A stretch of 35,836 bases of DNA from an uncultured Clostridia bacterium (GTDB lineage: Bacteria; Bacillota; Clostridia; Oscillospirales; Acutalibacteraceae). The position numbers and the translations under genes are program-made. The stretch lies in the NCBI GenBank assembly GCA_946406145.1, contig CAMJJL010000020.1, positions 1 through 35,836 of the forward strand, written 5' to 3'. Below the pieces are notes generated by a model. The model made no database searches, was not told where the DNA came from, and was given only the letters and a program-made list of their open reading frames with translations. Of the stretch, positions 16,112 to 23,808 are shown piece by piece; the stretch's first letter is position 1, and every line of letters starts with the position of its first letter.

Positions 16112-16490
16112 TGATCTTATTCTAGCTGATGTTCCATTTTGCTATTTGAGCAATCTTGAGAAAAACAGTTCTTGTAATCATGATATTAGTCTTAGACGAG
16201 TCCTTGTACTTATTGACTTATTGAACAATAAAATGAAATTATCAAATGTAAACAGTTAACGGTAGACTTACTGATAACTGGCATCATTTGTATGAGCAAA
16301 ATAATAATCTACCAATAACATCTTAGAAATCCAGTGTACCGTTAGTATTGATATCCAATTATTTGTTGAGTTAACAGATTAGTTTACAGTATTTCGTGAA
16401 TGTTCACCGAAGTTTGCTATTGGAATTCTACACAATTTTACATATGATAATTAGATCTAATCTGATATAATTATTATAACAAAAAGCGAT
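16112..16490. other. AT-rich gene-free spacer
   Basis: No credible gene is seen between the divergent PP2C operon and the four-TM gene. TATAAT at 16466-16471 could serve the plus-strand gene but has no good -35. Short frames here have no ribosome site. I see nothing else. Confidence 0.5.
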
Positions 16491-16505
16491 GGGAGGTTCT
16501 AACTC

Positions 16506-17099
16506 ATGGGTTCAAACGATTATCAAAACTTGAGAGAAGAGATTATGTATTCGAGAAAAGCGCAAGATCGGTTTACAATTTTTATGTACACTTCTGTTGC
16601 AACTATTATAGGATTTGCAATTCAATTTCAAAGCGTATATCTATTCTTGCTTCCGTTAATAATTACTTTCCCTTTTTCAATTAAAATAGCTGATTATAGA
16701 AGAACTATTGCTAATTTAGCTGCATATATGATAGTCTTTTTAGAAAACAAAGATAAGTCCCACTGGGAAACGGATAATTATAATATAGAAAATGATTTTG
16801 GCTGTAAGCCAAAAGTCAAAGTGTCCAGAAATAGATTTGAAGTTTTTATTCATTCTTTAAATAATTATGATAGTTTGTTGATTTCTTTATTTTGCACATC
16901 TGTCTTTTTTTATAACAAGTTTATAAGTGTTAATGGAAGTTGTGGAGATTGGAAAGATATTGTTTTATTAGTTATCTCAATTATTGTTTGTGGTGTAATA
17001 CTTACTGTGAGTATTACTTATTCAAGATATCAAGACTTAAAATCAAAAAGAATAGAAAAATGGAAAATATATAAAAAGAACATATCAAAGATAAAATGA
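16506..17099 (+). CDS. Four-TM membrane protein of unknown function, SLATT-like layout
   Basis: A 197-aa protein. A short charged N-terminus ('NLREEIMYSRKAQDRF') precedes a membrane hairpin (about 23-41 and 43-61), a soluble stretch with 'DYRRTIANLAAYMIVFLE' and an acidic/aromatic segment (about 62-121), then a second membrane pair (about 122-141 and 151-173) and a basic tail. The N-terminal helix pair followed by a helical cytoplasmic part recalls SLATT-type membrane effectors, but I cannot assign it to that family with confidence. GGGAGG lies 9 bases before ATG. It is the last gene before the right end of the mobile element, a usual place for cargo, and is divergent from the PP2C/Kir-like operon. 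Confidence 0.7.
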   Translation: MGSNDYQNLREEIMYSRKAQDRFTIFMYTSVATIIGFAIQFQSVYLFLLPLIITFPFSIKIADYRRTIANLAAYMIVFLENKDKSHWETDNYNIENDFGCKPKVKVSRNRFEVFIHSLNNYDSLLISLFCTSVFFYNKFISVNGSCGDWKDIVLLVISIIVCGVILTVSITYSRYQDLKSKRIEKWKIYKKNISKIK

Positions 17100-17180
17100 A
17101 AAAAGAACTGCAAAACGAATAGAATAAGGCAATAATAGTACACTTACTTATTGAGTTATTGAACACTTGATTGATGTAAA

Positions 17181-17208
17181 ACAGCCGCTGTCGGGTGACG
17201 GCGGCTGT
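17181..17208 (+). terminator. Hairpin near the right end of the element
   Basis: ACAGCCGC pairs with GCGGCTGT (8-bp arms, 12-nt loop) about 80 bases after the four-TM gene. It lacks a T-run and may also be an accessory structure near the att site. Confidence 0.4.
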
Positions 17209-17224
17209 GCTGCTTGAGCTTTCT

Positions 17225-17244
17225 GTGTCCTTTATGTGTCCTTT
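17225..17244. promoter_or_regulatory. Right arm-type integrase sites
   Basis: GTGTCCTTT occurs at 17225-17233 and 17236-17244, mirroring the pair at 4192-4212 inside the left end and lying about 108 bases inside attR. Confidence 0.7.
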
Positions 17245-17351
17245 GTTTTGGTGAAATGTCGTGAAAGCTGATGAAAGGTGAATGTGAAGAAATGGCTTAA
17301 AACCTGACTGTTTGACGCTTGGTGGAACAAGGTGAAACGTCTCAGGCGTAT

Positions 17352-17375
17352 TTCGAATCTCTTGTCCTCCGCCAG
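17352..17375. repeat. attR core (24-bp direct repeat, right)
   Basis: An exact copy of the 24 bases at 4113-4136 (tRNA-Ser 3' end). It marks where the chromosome resumes after the mobile element. Confidence 0.92.
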
Positions 17376-17409
17376 AAAAAGGTATCACGCATCAGCGTGG
17401 TACCTTTTT
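17376..17409. terminator. Native tRNA-Ser(GCT) terminator displaced by integration
   Basis: AAAAAGGTA-CACGC and GCGTG-TACCTTTTT form a near-perfect hairpin flanked by A- and T-runs directly after attR. Before integration it would have followed the tRNA gene immediately. Confidence 0.8.
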
Positions 17410-17527
17410 CTTGTGCAGTGGGTATGGATTCGAGCCGAGAGCCGCGTTTGACGCGGCGTGAGCGTTTTGACCGAGCGCGTCCGGCGGACGATACAGCGAG
17501 GGATAAAACGGTGCAGCGGTCGAAGAA

Positions 17528-17564
17528 GCCAAGCAAACAACGCGGTTACGCGTGTTCGCTTGGC
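17528..17564. repeat. Long hairpin between the second and third att copies
   Basis: GCCAAGC-AAC-ACGCG and CGCGT-GTT-GCTTGGC form an imperfect stem-loop within the 236-bp spacer between att copies. Role unknown. Confidence 0.5.
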
Positions 17565-17587
17565 TGATTCGGGAACCGCAAACTGAG

Positions 17588-17643
17588 CGAATCTCTTGTC
17601 CTCCGCCGGAAAAAGGTATCACGAATCGGCGTGGTACCTTTTT
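17588..17643. repeat. Third att-core copy plus duplicated terminator
   Basis: Twenty bases of the att core recur at 17588-17607, again followed by a near copy of the AAAAAGGTAT...GGTACCTTTTT hairpin (17610-17643). The block 17354-17409 is thus tandemly duplicated 234 bases apart. It could be a scar of an earlier integration or a second docking site for the integrase. Confidence 0.8.
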
Positions 17644-17685
17644 CTTTTTATCAAGAAAAGAAGCTGTTATTTCGATATAACATGC

Positions 17686-17721
17686 GATACCGCCCTGACA
17701 AATTATCATCAGGGCGGTATC
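17686..17721 (-). terminator. Hairpin after the HExxH membrane-protein gene
   Basis: Perfect 13-bp arms, GATACCGCCCTGA and TCAGGGCGGTATC, with a 10-nt loop, lie 25 bases past the stop codon. There is little U-run on the minus strand. Confidence 0.6.
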
Positions 17722-17745
17722 AGAACCATAATCAGAAAAGCAGAT

Positions 17746-18627
17746 TTAGAACCGGATTCCCGGGCAGAGGACGAACACGTCGAACAGGATGACTGCGATC
17801 GCGGCGATCCACAGTATCGGTTTTTTTTCATCACAGACAGAGAAGTAATATACGTTATCTTTGCGCGGCTTTACCATATGCGCAACGAACATATAACCCC
17901 AGAAGAAGCCGATCATGCCGAAGATGTTGATGATCGGGCTGATGATCAGAAAGCTCTCCATGCTCGTTCTTGCGACCGGACCTCTGAGCTCAACAAGCGT
18001 GAACACGACGGCATTACACAGATACGGAAACAGATAGAGCGCCGAAGCGACTCGATTGCGCTCCTTTTTATCGTTGTTGTCGCTGATGAAGTGATACGCC
18101 TGCCGCCACGCGATGTAGAATACAAAGAGGATGCCGAGAGCGCCGACGATCAGCATGGCGATCCGCAGTACGATATTACCGTTGAAGTTTTCAAGCACCT
18201 TTGCCCAGTCGCCCTGCTCTACGTTGGGAGCGGGGTCGGGATCATACAGGAAGAAGTCTCTGAGAAAATAGCCGAAGCCCATACTGTAGTGCATGATGGT
18301 CGTCATCAGGACGAGCGGTCTGCTCAGCGGTCCCAGCCTCGTCTTTTTGAGCACGATCAACAGGATGGTGCCGATCAGGATGTTCATCAGCGCCGCGGAG
18401 CCGGAGAACATGATTTTCCAGAAGACCGAGTCAAGGTTGGCTGTCGCCGTTCCTTCAACGGTACCGGCACATCCAAACGCCAATAGCTCCGGTTTTGCCC
18501 CGGCAAGCATCTGGGTCAGCAGGTGGGTCGCCTCGTGTACGGGAGCGGTCAGATTCATCGCGATGATCCCCAGTGCCAAGCAATTGAGGATCATAAAAAG
18601 TCTTTTGTGTTGTTTTGTTTTATCCAT
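17746..18627 (-). CDS. Multi-pass membrane protein with HExxH motif (M50-like)
   Basis: A 293-aa integral membrane protein with about six hydrophobic segments. The first carries 'PVHEATHLL' (His31, Glu32, His35), the zinc-binding HExxH pattern of intramembrane M50-type metallopeptidases. The third zinc ligand is not obvious; 'PNVEQGD' (135-140) is only a guess, so protease activity is uncertain. The gene follows the lipoprotein gene by 12 bases with AGAGG before its ATG, so the two should be co-transcribed. Its neighbours are envelope proteins, which fits a regulatory or processing role at the membrane, but no substrate is indicated. It could instead be an inactive membrane protein of this fold. 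Confidence 0.65.
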   Translation of the reverse strand: MDKTKQHKRLFMILNCLALGIIAMNLTAPVHEATHLLTQMLAGAKPELLAFGCAGTVEGTATANLDSVFWKIMFSGSAALMNILIGTILLIVLKKTRLGPLSRPLVLMTTIMHYSMGFGYFLRDFFLYDPDPAPNVEQGDWAKVLENFNGNIVLRIAMLIVGALGILFVFYIAWRQAYHFISDNNDKKERNRVASALYLFPYLCNAVVFTLVELRGPVARTSMESFLIISPIINIFGMIGFFWGYMFVAHMVKPRKDNVYYFSVCDEKKPILWIAAIAVILFDVFVLCPGIRF

Positions 18628-18639
18628 GATTATTTCCTC

Positions 18640-19095
18640 TTATTTCCTCTTATAGATCGTATCATTACCCAGTGAGTCTTTTACATTGAATGAGTCACCG
18701 TCAATTGTGTATGCGAGCTCCGTCGGCACGTCAACGCCTTCATCTGTAAAGGTGATCTTCAAGGTGGAACCGTCGGCTTCATATGTGAAGTTCATCACCT
18801 CTCCGAACATATCGTATGAACCGGTGCCGTCCTCGTTAAAGGTATAAACCATACCGCTGAGCTCGGCAAAATCCCATGAACCGACAAGATCGTTATCGGC
18901 GGAGGCTTTCGATTCTGTTTCGATCGCAACATCAGTCGCGGCGGTCACGGGAGCTTCGGTGGCTGTTGAGACTGTCGCCGATTCAGTCGGTGCTGTTGTT
19001 TCCTTCGTGTCATTCTTCGCGCCGCAGGACGCCAAAGAGCTCATAAGGAATAACGCGCAAATCAGCGAGAGTATTTTGATTGTGATAGCTTTCAT
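18640..19095 (-). CDS. Lipoprotein with C-terminal beta-rich (DUF5640-like) domain
   Basis: A 151-aa protein. A lipoprotein signal peptide ends in the lipobox 'LASC' (Cys24), followed by a Thr/Ala-rich linker and an 80-residue domain 'LVGSWDFAELSGMVYTFNED'...'YTIDGDSFNVKDSLG'. The same domain closes the dockerin protein encoded at 20536-23808 ('LIGSWAYEEDENFLYTFHEN'). The pattern 'GSW..........YTF.EDGTG.Y...GE..NFTY' resembles DUF5640/lipocalin-like domains. I use the ATG at 19095, which has GGGAGGAG upstream; an in-frame ATG seven codons earlier is inferior. It is the first gene of a two-gene minus-strand operon with the HExxH membrane protein, divergent from the LytTR/dockerin genes. Confidence 0.85.
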   Translation of the reverse strand: MKAITIKILSLICALFLMSSLASCGAKNDTKETTAPTESATVSTATEAPVTAATDVAIETESKASADNDLVGSWDFAELSGMVYTFNEDGTGSYDMFGEVMNFTYEADGSTLKITFTDEGVDVPTELAYTIDGDSFNVKDSLGNDTIYKRK

Positions 19096-19130
19096 GATGA
19101 TACTCCTCCCTTTCACCTTTTTTCACCGTC

Positions 19131-19159
19131 ATTATATGATACGAAAACCGTGTTTTCAA
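19131..19159 (-). promoter_or_regulatory. Promoter of the lipoprotein operon
   Basis: On the minus strand TTGAAA (19154-19159), 17 bases and TATAAT (19131-19136) lie 36 bases before the lipoprotein start. Confidence 0.75.
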
Positions 19160-19259
19160 TATCACGGGAACAAGCGGTAGTATATTCGGTGTGAACGGAT
19201 TATTTCGGAATAACGGAAAGCCGTTTGTTCCTATGGAAATACCGCTTATACCGAAACAC

Positions 19260-19288
19260 TTGATTTGCTTTGTCACTTTTACTATAAT
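19260..19288 (+). promoter_or_regulatory. Promoter of the LytTR/DUF3021 operon
   Basis: TTGATT (19260-19265), 17 bases and TATAAT (19283-19288) lie 71 bases before the first start codon. It is divergent from the lipoprotein promoter about 100 bases away, so a shared regulator could act on both. Confidence 0.75.
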
Positions 19289-19358
19289 CAACACATACCA
19301 AAACGATTTTCTGTTCAAAAAGCAGATAAAAGTTTGAAAACAAGGAGGAGCTTTCGGG

Positions 19359-19586
19359 TTGAAAACAGAACATATCATATACGGAAGCTGCTCCCGTTTT
19401 GTATGCCGATACTGTCGGACAAAGTTCGGCTGGCAACATCAGCCCTGGTGTGAGATCTTCGGCAGGACAGAACCTCTGTGTCAAGACTGCGGTTATTATC
19501 ATCCGCCGTCGGAACAATGCCGCCATCCGGCGATAAAACAGGAAAGGAGGGAGTTGCCGCGTGAAAAAGATCAATGTCCGCTTTGA
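19359..19586 (+). CDS. Small Cys-rich (zinc-ribbon-like) protein
   Basis: A 75-aa protein read from a TTG at 19359 with AAGGAGG about 10 bases upstream. It contains 'CSRFVCRYCRTKFGW' and, later, 'LCQDCGYYHPPSEQCRHP', two Cys clusters able to bind zinc. Its end overlaps the LytTR gene by 26 bases in another frame, so it is probably the first cistron of that operon. No family is recognised. A role as a small partner of the LytTR regulator is only a guess from position. Confidence 0.6.
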   Translation: MKTEHIIYGSCSRFVCRYCRTKFGWQHQPWCEIFGRTEPLCQDCGYYHPPSEQCRHPAIKQERRELPREKDQCPL

Positions 19587-20028
19587 ACGGGACAAATCGA
19601 CAAACGGTATCGACGTTGTCATCCGCGCCGCGGAGAAGGATGATCAAGTCCTGTCCTTGATCGAGAAGCTGTCGACCCTTGAATCAGTCAAGCTCTCCGT
19701 ATTGGATCGCGATAATTGCACCTGTGTGATCGGCGAAGATGAAATCGTCTTTGTCTCCGCGGACGGCAAAAATGTGCGAGTAACGGCAACCGGCGGTATA
19801 TACTGCGCCAAACAGAGCTTGCAAAAAATCGAGCAGCTCCTCAGCCGCAAATTCCTGCGCGTCTCTCGTTTTGAGTTGATCAATCTGAGCATGGTGCGCA
19901 AATATGACTTTACCATCGGCGGCACCCTGCGTATCGAATTCAAGAACGGGATGGAGACGTGGGCGTCGCGGCGGTATATCCCGCTGATCAGACAGCGGCT
20001 TTCCGGAGAGGAGGGATACTTATGCTGA
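19561..20028 (+). CDS. LytTR-domain transcriptional regulator
   Basis: A 155-aa DNA-binding protein without a receiver domain. The C-terminal two thirds ('EIVFVSADGKNVRVTATGGIYCAKQSLQKIEQLL...FLRVSRFELINLSMV') is a LytTR domain; LytTR proteins bind paired direct repeats upstream of regulated genes. The N-terminal 50 residues form a small extra module common in regulators paired with DUF3021 membrane proteins. Translation starts at GTG with GGAGG about 9 bases upstream and the stop overlaps the next gene by 7 bases. Together with DUF3021 it should form a membrane-linked regulatory pair, perhaps controlling the dockerin gene downstream and the divergent lipoprotein (inference). Confidence 0.9.
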   Translation: MKKINVRFERDKSTNGIDVVIRAAEKDDQVLSLIEKLSTLESVKLSVLDRDNCTCVIGEDEIVFVSADGKNVRVTATGGIYCAKQSLQKIEQLLSRKFLRVSRFELINLSMVRKYDFTIGGTLRIEFKNGMETWASRRYIPLIRQRLSGEEGYLC

Positions 20029-20486
20029 AAAAGACGATGATCCGCGCGTGTATCGGATTCTTGATCGGCATGGTTGTCGGCAACGTGATCGCATTCCTGA
20101 CCGGAAATTCGGATACGGGCGGCGTGACCTTCGCATCGCCTCAGCTGCTCAGCATGGCAGGCGGCAACGTGCTTGTCTCCATGCTGCCGCAAAGCCTGTT
20201 CTCAGGTCTGTACGGCGCGGTATGCTTTGCCGGTATGTCCTTCTACGAGATCGAGCGGATGCCCCTTGCGGCGGCGACGGCGCTTCACTGCGCGCTGATC
20301 GTCCTGCTGTTTATCCCGATCGCGCTGCTGCTCGGCTGGGTGAGTGATATCGGTACCCTGCTGATCATATCCGGTATGCAGCTCGTCGGCTTTATCATCA
20401 TCTGGCTGATCATGTATTTCGGATATAAAAAGCAGATCAGAGAGCTGAATGAAATGCAGAAGAATTTTTCTAAAAAGGAAAAATAG
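20022..20486 (+). CDS. DUF3021 family membrane protein
   Basis: A 154-aa protein with four predicted membrane helices ('ACIGFLIGMVVGNVIAFL', 'GLYGAVCFAGMSFY', 'ALIVLLFIPIALLLGWV', 'LLIISGMQLVGFIIIWLIMYF') and a basic C-terminal tail. DUF3021 genes usually follow LytTR regulators, as here. The ATG at 20022 lies inside the end of the LytTR gene with GAGGAGG just upstream, so translation is coupled. The likely role is to hold or inhibit the regulator at the membrane, by analogy with other LytTR-membrane pairs. An upstream in-frame start exists but would overlap the LytTR gene by 70 bases. Confidence 0.88.
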   Translation: MLKKTMIRACIGFLIGMVVGNVIAFLTGNSDTGGVTFASPQLLSMAGGNVLVSMLPQSLFSGLYGAVCFAGMSFYEIERMPLAAATALHCALIVLLFIPIALLLGWVSDIGTLLIISGMQLVGFIIIWLIMYFGYKKQIRELNEMQKNFSKKEK

Positions 20487-20535
20487 GAATATAGTCGATT
20501 CGTTTATCGTTCCAAAACCGAAAGGAGTATTCATC

Positions 20536-23500
20536 ATGAAAAAGAAAGTGTTGGCTGTCTTTCTGGCGCTGGTCATGCTCATCGGAATGATCCCGATGAC
20601 CGCATTGTCCGCGGCGGCAAAGGATACTGGCGAAGCCCTCGCGTCAACGGGCTTTGATCCCAACAACTACAAAGGAAAGATCACCAAGGTATCCGTCAAA
20701 GAGCCGTATACCAAGGATGGGATCACCTATCTGCCCATGGAGGTCAGCTTCCATGTCAACGAGGATATCAGTGATTCCAACGCGGTATACTTCATGGAGG
20801 GCTATAACAACGTCTATCTTGCCGACGGCAGAAAAGCCGAGAGCATGCCCGGCGTCGGCATGACCCTGATAGGTCCGATGAAGCCGGATGTTCCGCTGGA
20901 ATGGAACAACCAGTTTATCTGGAAATGGAACGGCGGCGAGGACGGCGGCGACGGCACGGTGCGCTATGATGTGCCGATGGCGGCGGATAGCGATACACAG
21001 GAGATCACACAGAGTCAGGCAACAGGCTTAACTGAGGTAAACGGCGTCAAGCCCGATGATCAAATCGGTTTGAGGCTCGAGACCGTCATGAATTCTTCCG
21101 TCATCCCACAGGAAGTACTGCCTCCCAGCGGCGTCGTGGTATCTGACGAGGCGCGCATCACCATTGAGGACAAGAGCAATTATCCCAAGGAGATCACGAT
21201 CAGCACGGACGATAAGACCGTCGCGCCTCCCGAAGAGGTCGTTCTGCCCTATACCGGTCAGCCGCAGGAGTGTCCCTTTACGGCTACCGCGGGCTACACC
21301 GTTTCGCTGAATGATCCCCAGACCGACGCGGGTATCTATACCGCTGCGCTGATCCTTAATTCCGGCTGGAAATGGACGGACGGCACCACCGCGGCAAAGC
21401 CGGCAGTATGGGCGATCAACAAGGCGACAATCACCTCGGTCACGCTGTCGGCAAGCCAACTGACCTACAACGGTAAGGATCAGACCCCCACGATTACTTC
21501 CGTCAAGGCAGGCGGTCTCACCGTACCCACGGACGGCTACACCGCGACCTTCCCCGAGCCTTCAAAGTTCAGCGGCAACTATACCGTGACCGTGAAAGGC
21601 AAGGGCAACTTCACCGGCTCCGCGAGCGCGGATTATTCGATCGTTGCGATCTACGCGGACACCTGCAACCATATCGAATACCCCAGAGAATATGAGGACA
21701 ACAAGGATAATGCGACGCACAAGGCGTTTTGCACCCATTGCGGCGCCACCCTCAATAACGCCGAGAAGCATGATCTCAGAAACGAGCCGGTCAATGATCC
21801 CGAGACCGGAAAGCCTGCCGGAAAGTATCGCACGGTCTGCACCAAGTGCGGTTATGCGGTCGACGGCGATTGCAACCACAGCGTGCCGCGTGAATATGTA
21901 GATAACGGCAACGGCACCCACAACGAACGCTGCAGCCGCTGTCATGTCGTTTTCAAAGCAAATGAAGCGCACGACCTCAAGGCCACTGCTGTCCTGTCCA
22001 ACGTCAGCGGTTATGAGATCTATAACGGCGAGGTTTCCGTTGACTGCACCAAGTGCAGCTATCACGAAGACCAGCTCTGTTCCCATGCGGGCACCGGCAG
22101 GGACGATTATGTCCCCGCCAAAGGCTCTTATCCCAACTTTACCCACAGAAGCCACTGCGCAAGATGCAAGAAGCTGATGTTCGAAGAAGAGGAAGCCTGT
22201 ACCCCCGGCGAATGGTCGCCGAGAAGTCTGTCTGCTCACGAATCGCATTGTACAAAATGCGGACAGTTGATGATAGGCGCGTGTGACTTCAAGGGAACGC
22301 GCAAGATCACCAAGTTTGAAGCGACTCCCTACAAGGGCGGTCTGTTCAACCTGTTCACCCGTTACAACTACCGCTGTTATTACACCGAGACCTGTAAGGA
22401 TTGCCATGGTGTGCGGCAAGGTTGGTTTGATTATCCGATTATCGACGTCGAACGTTGGGCGGACTACCGGGCAGCATTCGAATCCATCGCAAAAATGAAC
22501 CCCGAGGAGCTGCAGAGCTTCAGCGAGCACGATTACCTGGAGGGATATAAATACTTCTTGATGATACCTTCATGGTTTATCAGCTCCGTCTATGAAGCGA
22601 CCGGAACCAATGAGATGAATTTCGCTAATCTGCAGTCCGGCTGGCTGACCAAGCTGACGAATACCGATGAAGCCGGAAGCTGCAAGATGTTCGACAAAAA
22701 CGGCAAGGAGATCGCAAGCTACAAGCCTGACGGGAAGAAAGCTGCCGCTCCTACCGGATCTGACGGAATTGCCGCTGTCGGCGACGACGACGGTGTCTCC
22801 GAGGACGAGCTCGAGACATGGCGCTTTACCGAGGACGACGGCGCTGTGGTCGCTCTCAGCACCGACTATCTGATGTCGCTCGATGACGGAGAATACAGCT
22901 ATACCGCCTGCTTCTCCAACGAGAACGGGGATAAAGCGGCGATCACGATGGTATTCAACATCGTAAGCGACGAGCACGGTAAGAAGGTGACGAATCTCCA
23001 TCCGCTCGGCACGATGGTCAACGCCGACGGCGGTATCGTCAGCATGAACCTTTCCGATCAATATGTCCCGTATACCGGCGATGTGATCACTCCGCCCGCA
23101 GTCACTTTGACGAGCGAGATGGGCGTCGAGTACGCCGAGGGCGAGGACTACACCCTGACCTATTATCAGGTCGTCGACGGTGTGGGAGGCGAGCAGGTCG
23201 AGGTCGAGATCGCAAGGGAGGATATCAAGGATATCGGTAGTTATACCATTGTGGCGACTCCCACCCGAAACGGTGTGCTCTCGGGCGAAGCGTGGACGCA
23301 GTTCCGCGTAGTAGAAAGCCTTCCTGCCGTCTTAGGCGATGTGGACGGCGACGGAGTGGTTACGGTCCTTGACGCGACGTTCATCCAGCGTCATATAGCG
23401 GATATCCCGATCCCGTTTGCATTCAATGAAGCTGTCGCGGACGTTGACGGCGAGGACGGCGCGACGATCATTGACGCGACATATATCCAGCGCTGGCTCG

Positions 23501-23808
23501 TAGGTATAAATGCGCCTAAGGGGATCGGACAGCCTGTGATAATTGAGCCTGACAGCGGCGAACGTTCCGCGTTGATCGGCTCATGGGCGTATGAGGAGGA
23601 CGAAAACTTCCTCTATACTTTTCACGAAAACGGCACAGGAACGTATGCCGTATACGGCGAGAGCTTGAACTTCACCTATACCGACAACGGTACTTCCGTC
23701 GAAATCGTATTTGACGACGCTCCCGGTGTCTTTGACTATACGATCGACGGCAATACGCTTGTCCTCGTTGACAGTACCGGCACAAATGTAAGATATCTCA
23801 GACAATAA
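20536..23808 (+). CDS. Secreted dockerin protein with Cys/His-rich repeats and DUF5640-like C-terminus
   Basis: A 1090-aa protein. A signal peptide (about 1-27) is followed by a region of unknown fold, two MBG/Ig-like beta modules (about 235-370), and a stretch of Cys/His-rich units (about 375-590) with repeated 'H...C..CG' such as 'THKAFCTHCGATL' and 'THNERCSRCHVVF'. Then come further beta-rich modules, a dockerin (about 933-993, 'GDVDGDGVVTVLDATFIQRH' and 'DATYIQRWL') and a final domain (about 1012-1090) matching the nearby lipoprotein. The dockerin implies attachment to a cohesin scaffold outside the cell; the Cys units look metal-binding. AAAGGAG lies 8 bases before the ATG. It follows the DUF3021 gene by 49 bases, probably under LytTR control. 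Substrate unknown. Confidence 0.88.
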   Translation: MKKKVLAVFLALVMLIGMIPMTALSAAAKDTGEALASTGFDPNNYKGKITKVSVKEPYTKDGITYLPMEVSFHVNEDISDSNAVYFMEGYNNVYLADGRKAESMPGVGMTLIGPMKPDVPLEWNNQFIWKWNGGEDGGDGTVRYDVPMAADSDTQEITQSQATGLTEVNGVKPDDQIGLRLETVMNSSVIPQEVLPPSGVVVSDEARITIEDKSNYPKEITISTDDKTVAPPEEVVLPYTGQPQECPFTATAGYTVSLNDPQTDAGIYTAALILNSGWKWTDGTTAAKPAVWAINKATITSVTLSASQLTYNGKDQTPTITSVKAGGLTVPTDGYTATFPEPSKFSGNYTVTVKGKGNFTGSASADYSIVAIYADTCNHIEYPREYEDNKDNATHKAFCTHCGATLNNAEKHDLRNEPVNDPETGKPAGKYRTVCTKCGYAVDGDCNHSVPREYVDNGNGTHNERCSRCHVVFKANEAHDLKATAVLSNVSGYEIYNGEVSVDCTKCSYHEDQLCSHAGTGRDDYVPAKGSYPNFTHRSHCARCKKLMFEEEEACTPGEWSPRSLSAHESHCTKCGQLMIGACDFKGTRKITKFEATPYKGGLFNLFTRYNYRCYYTETCKDCHGVRQGWFDYPIIDVERWADYRAAFESIAKMNPEELQSFSEHDYLEGYKYFLMIPSWFISSVYEATGTNEMNFANLQSGWLTKLTNTDEAGSCKMFDKNGKEIASYKPDGKKAAAPTGSDGIAAVGDDDGVSEDELETWRFTEDDGAVVALSTDYLMSLDDGEYSYTACFSNENGDKAAITMVFNIVSDEHGKKVTNLHPLGTMVNADGGIVSMNLSDQYVPYTGDVITPPAVTLTSEMGVEYAEGEDYTLTYYQVVDGVGGEQVEVEIAREDIKDIGSYTIVATPTRNGVLSGEAWTQFRVVESLPAVLGDVDGDGVVTVLDATFIQRHIADIPIPFAFNEAVADVDGEDGATIIDATYIQRWLVGINAPKGIGQPVIIEPDSGERSALIGSWAYEEDENFLYTFHENGTGTYAVYGESLNFTYTDNGTSVEIVFDDAPGVFDYTIDGNTLVLVDSTGTNVRYLRQ

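Larger units (their letters stand above)
4113..17375. mobile_element. Integrative mobilizable element (about 13.2 kb) in tRNA-Ser(GCT)
   Basis: The element is bounded by a 24-bp direct repeat derived from the tRNA 3' end. Inside each end lies a pair of GTGTCCTTT boxes that look like integrase arm sites. Genes in order are integrase and excisionase-like (minus), Fic (plus), MobV relaxase, RepA-like ATPase and small Cys protein (minus), BspA/dockerin protein (plus), Kir-like plus PP2C (minus), and a four-TM protein (plus). There is a relaxase and candidate oriT but no coupling protein or type IV secretion genes. It should therefore need a helper for transfer and is best called an IME rather than an ICE. 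The cargo half is visibly more AT-rich than the flanking chromosome, consistent with recent acquisition. Confidence 0.9.

Noticed and set aside
16074..16259. 61-codon plus-strand frame upstream of the four-TM gene
   Set aside because: It overlaps the PP2C promoter, has no ribosome site, and its composition looks like non-coding AT-rich DNA.
17596..18486. 296-codon plus-strand open frame
   Set aside because: It runs from the att/terminator repeat across the HExxH membrane protein in antisense; very charged, low-complexity translation.
21562..22530. 322-codon minus-strand open frame opposite the dockerin gene
   Set aside because: It is a shadow frame caused by codon bias of the plus-strand gene, with no start signal or recognisable motif.
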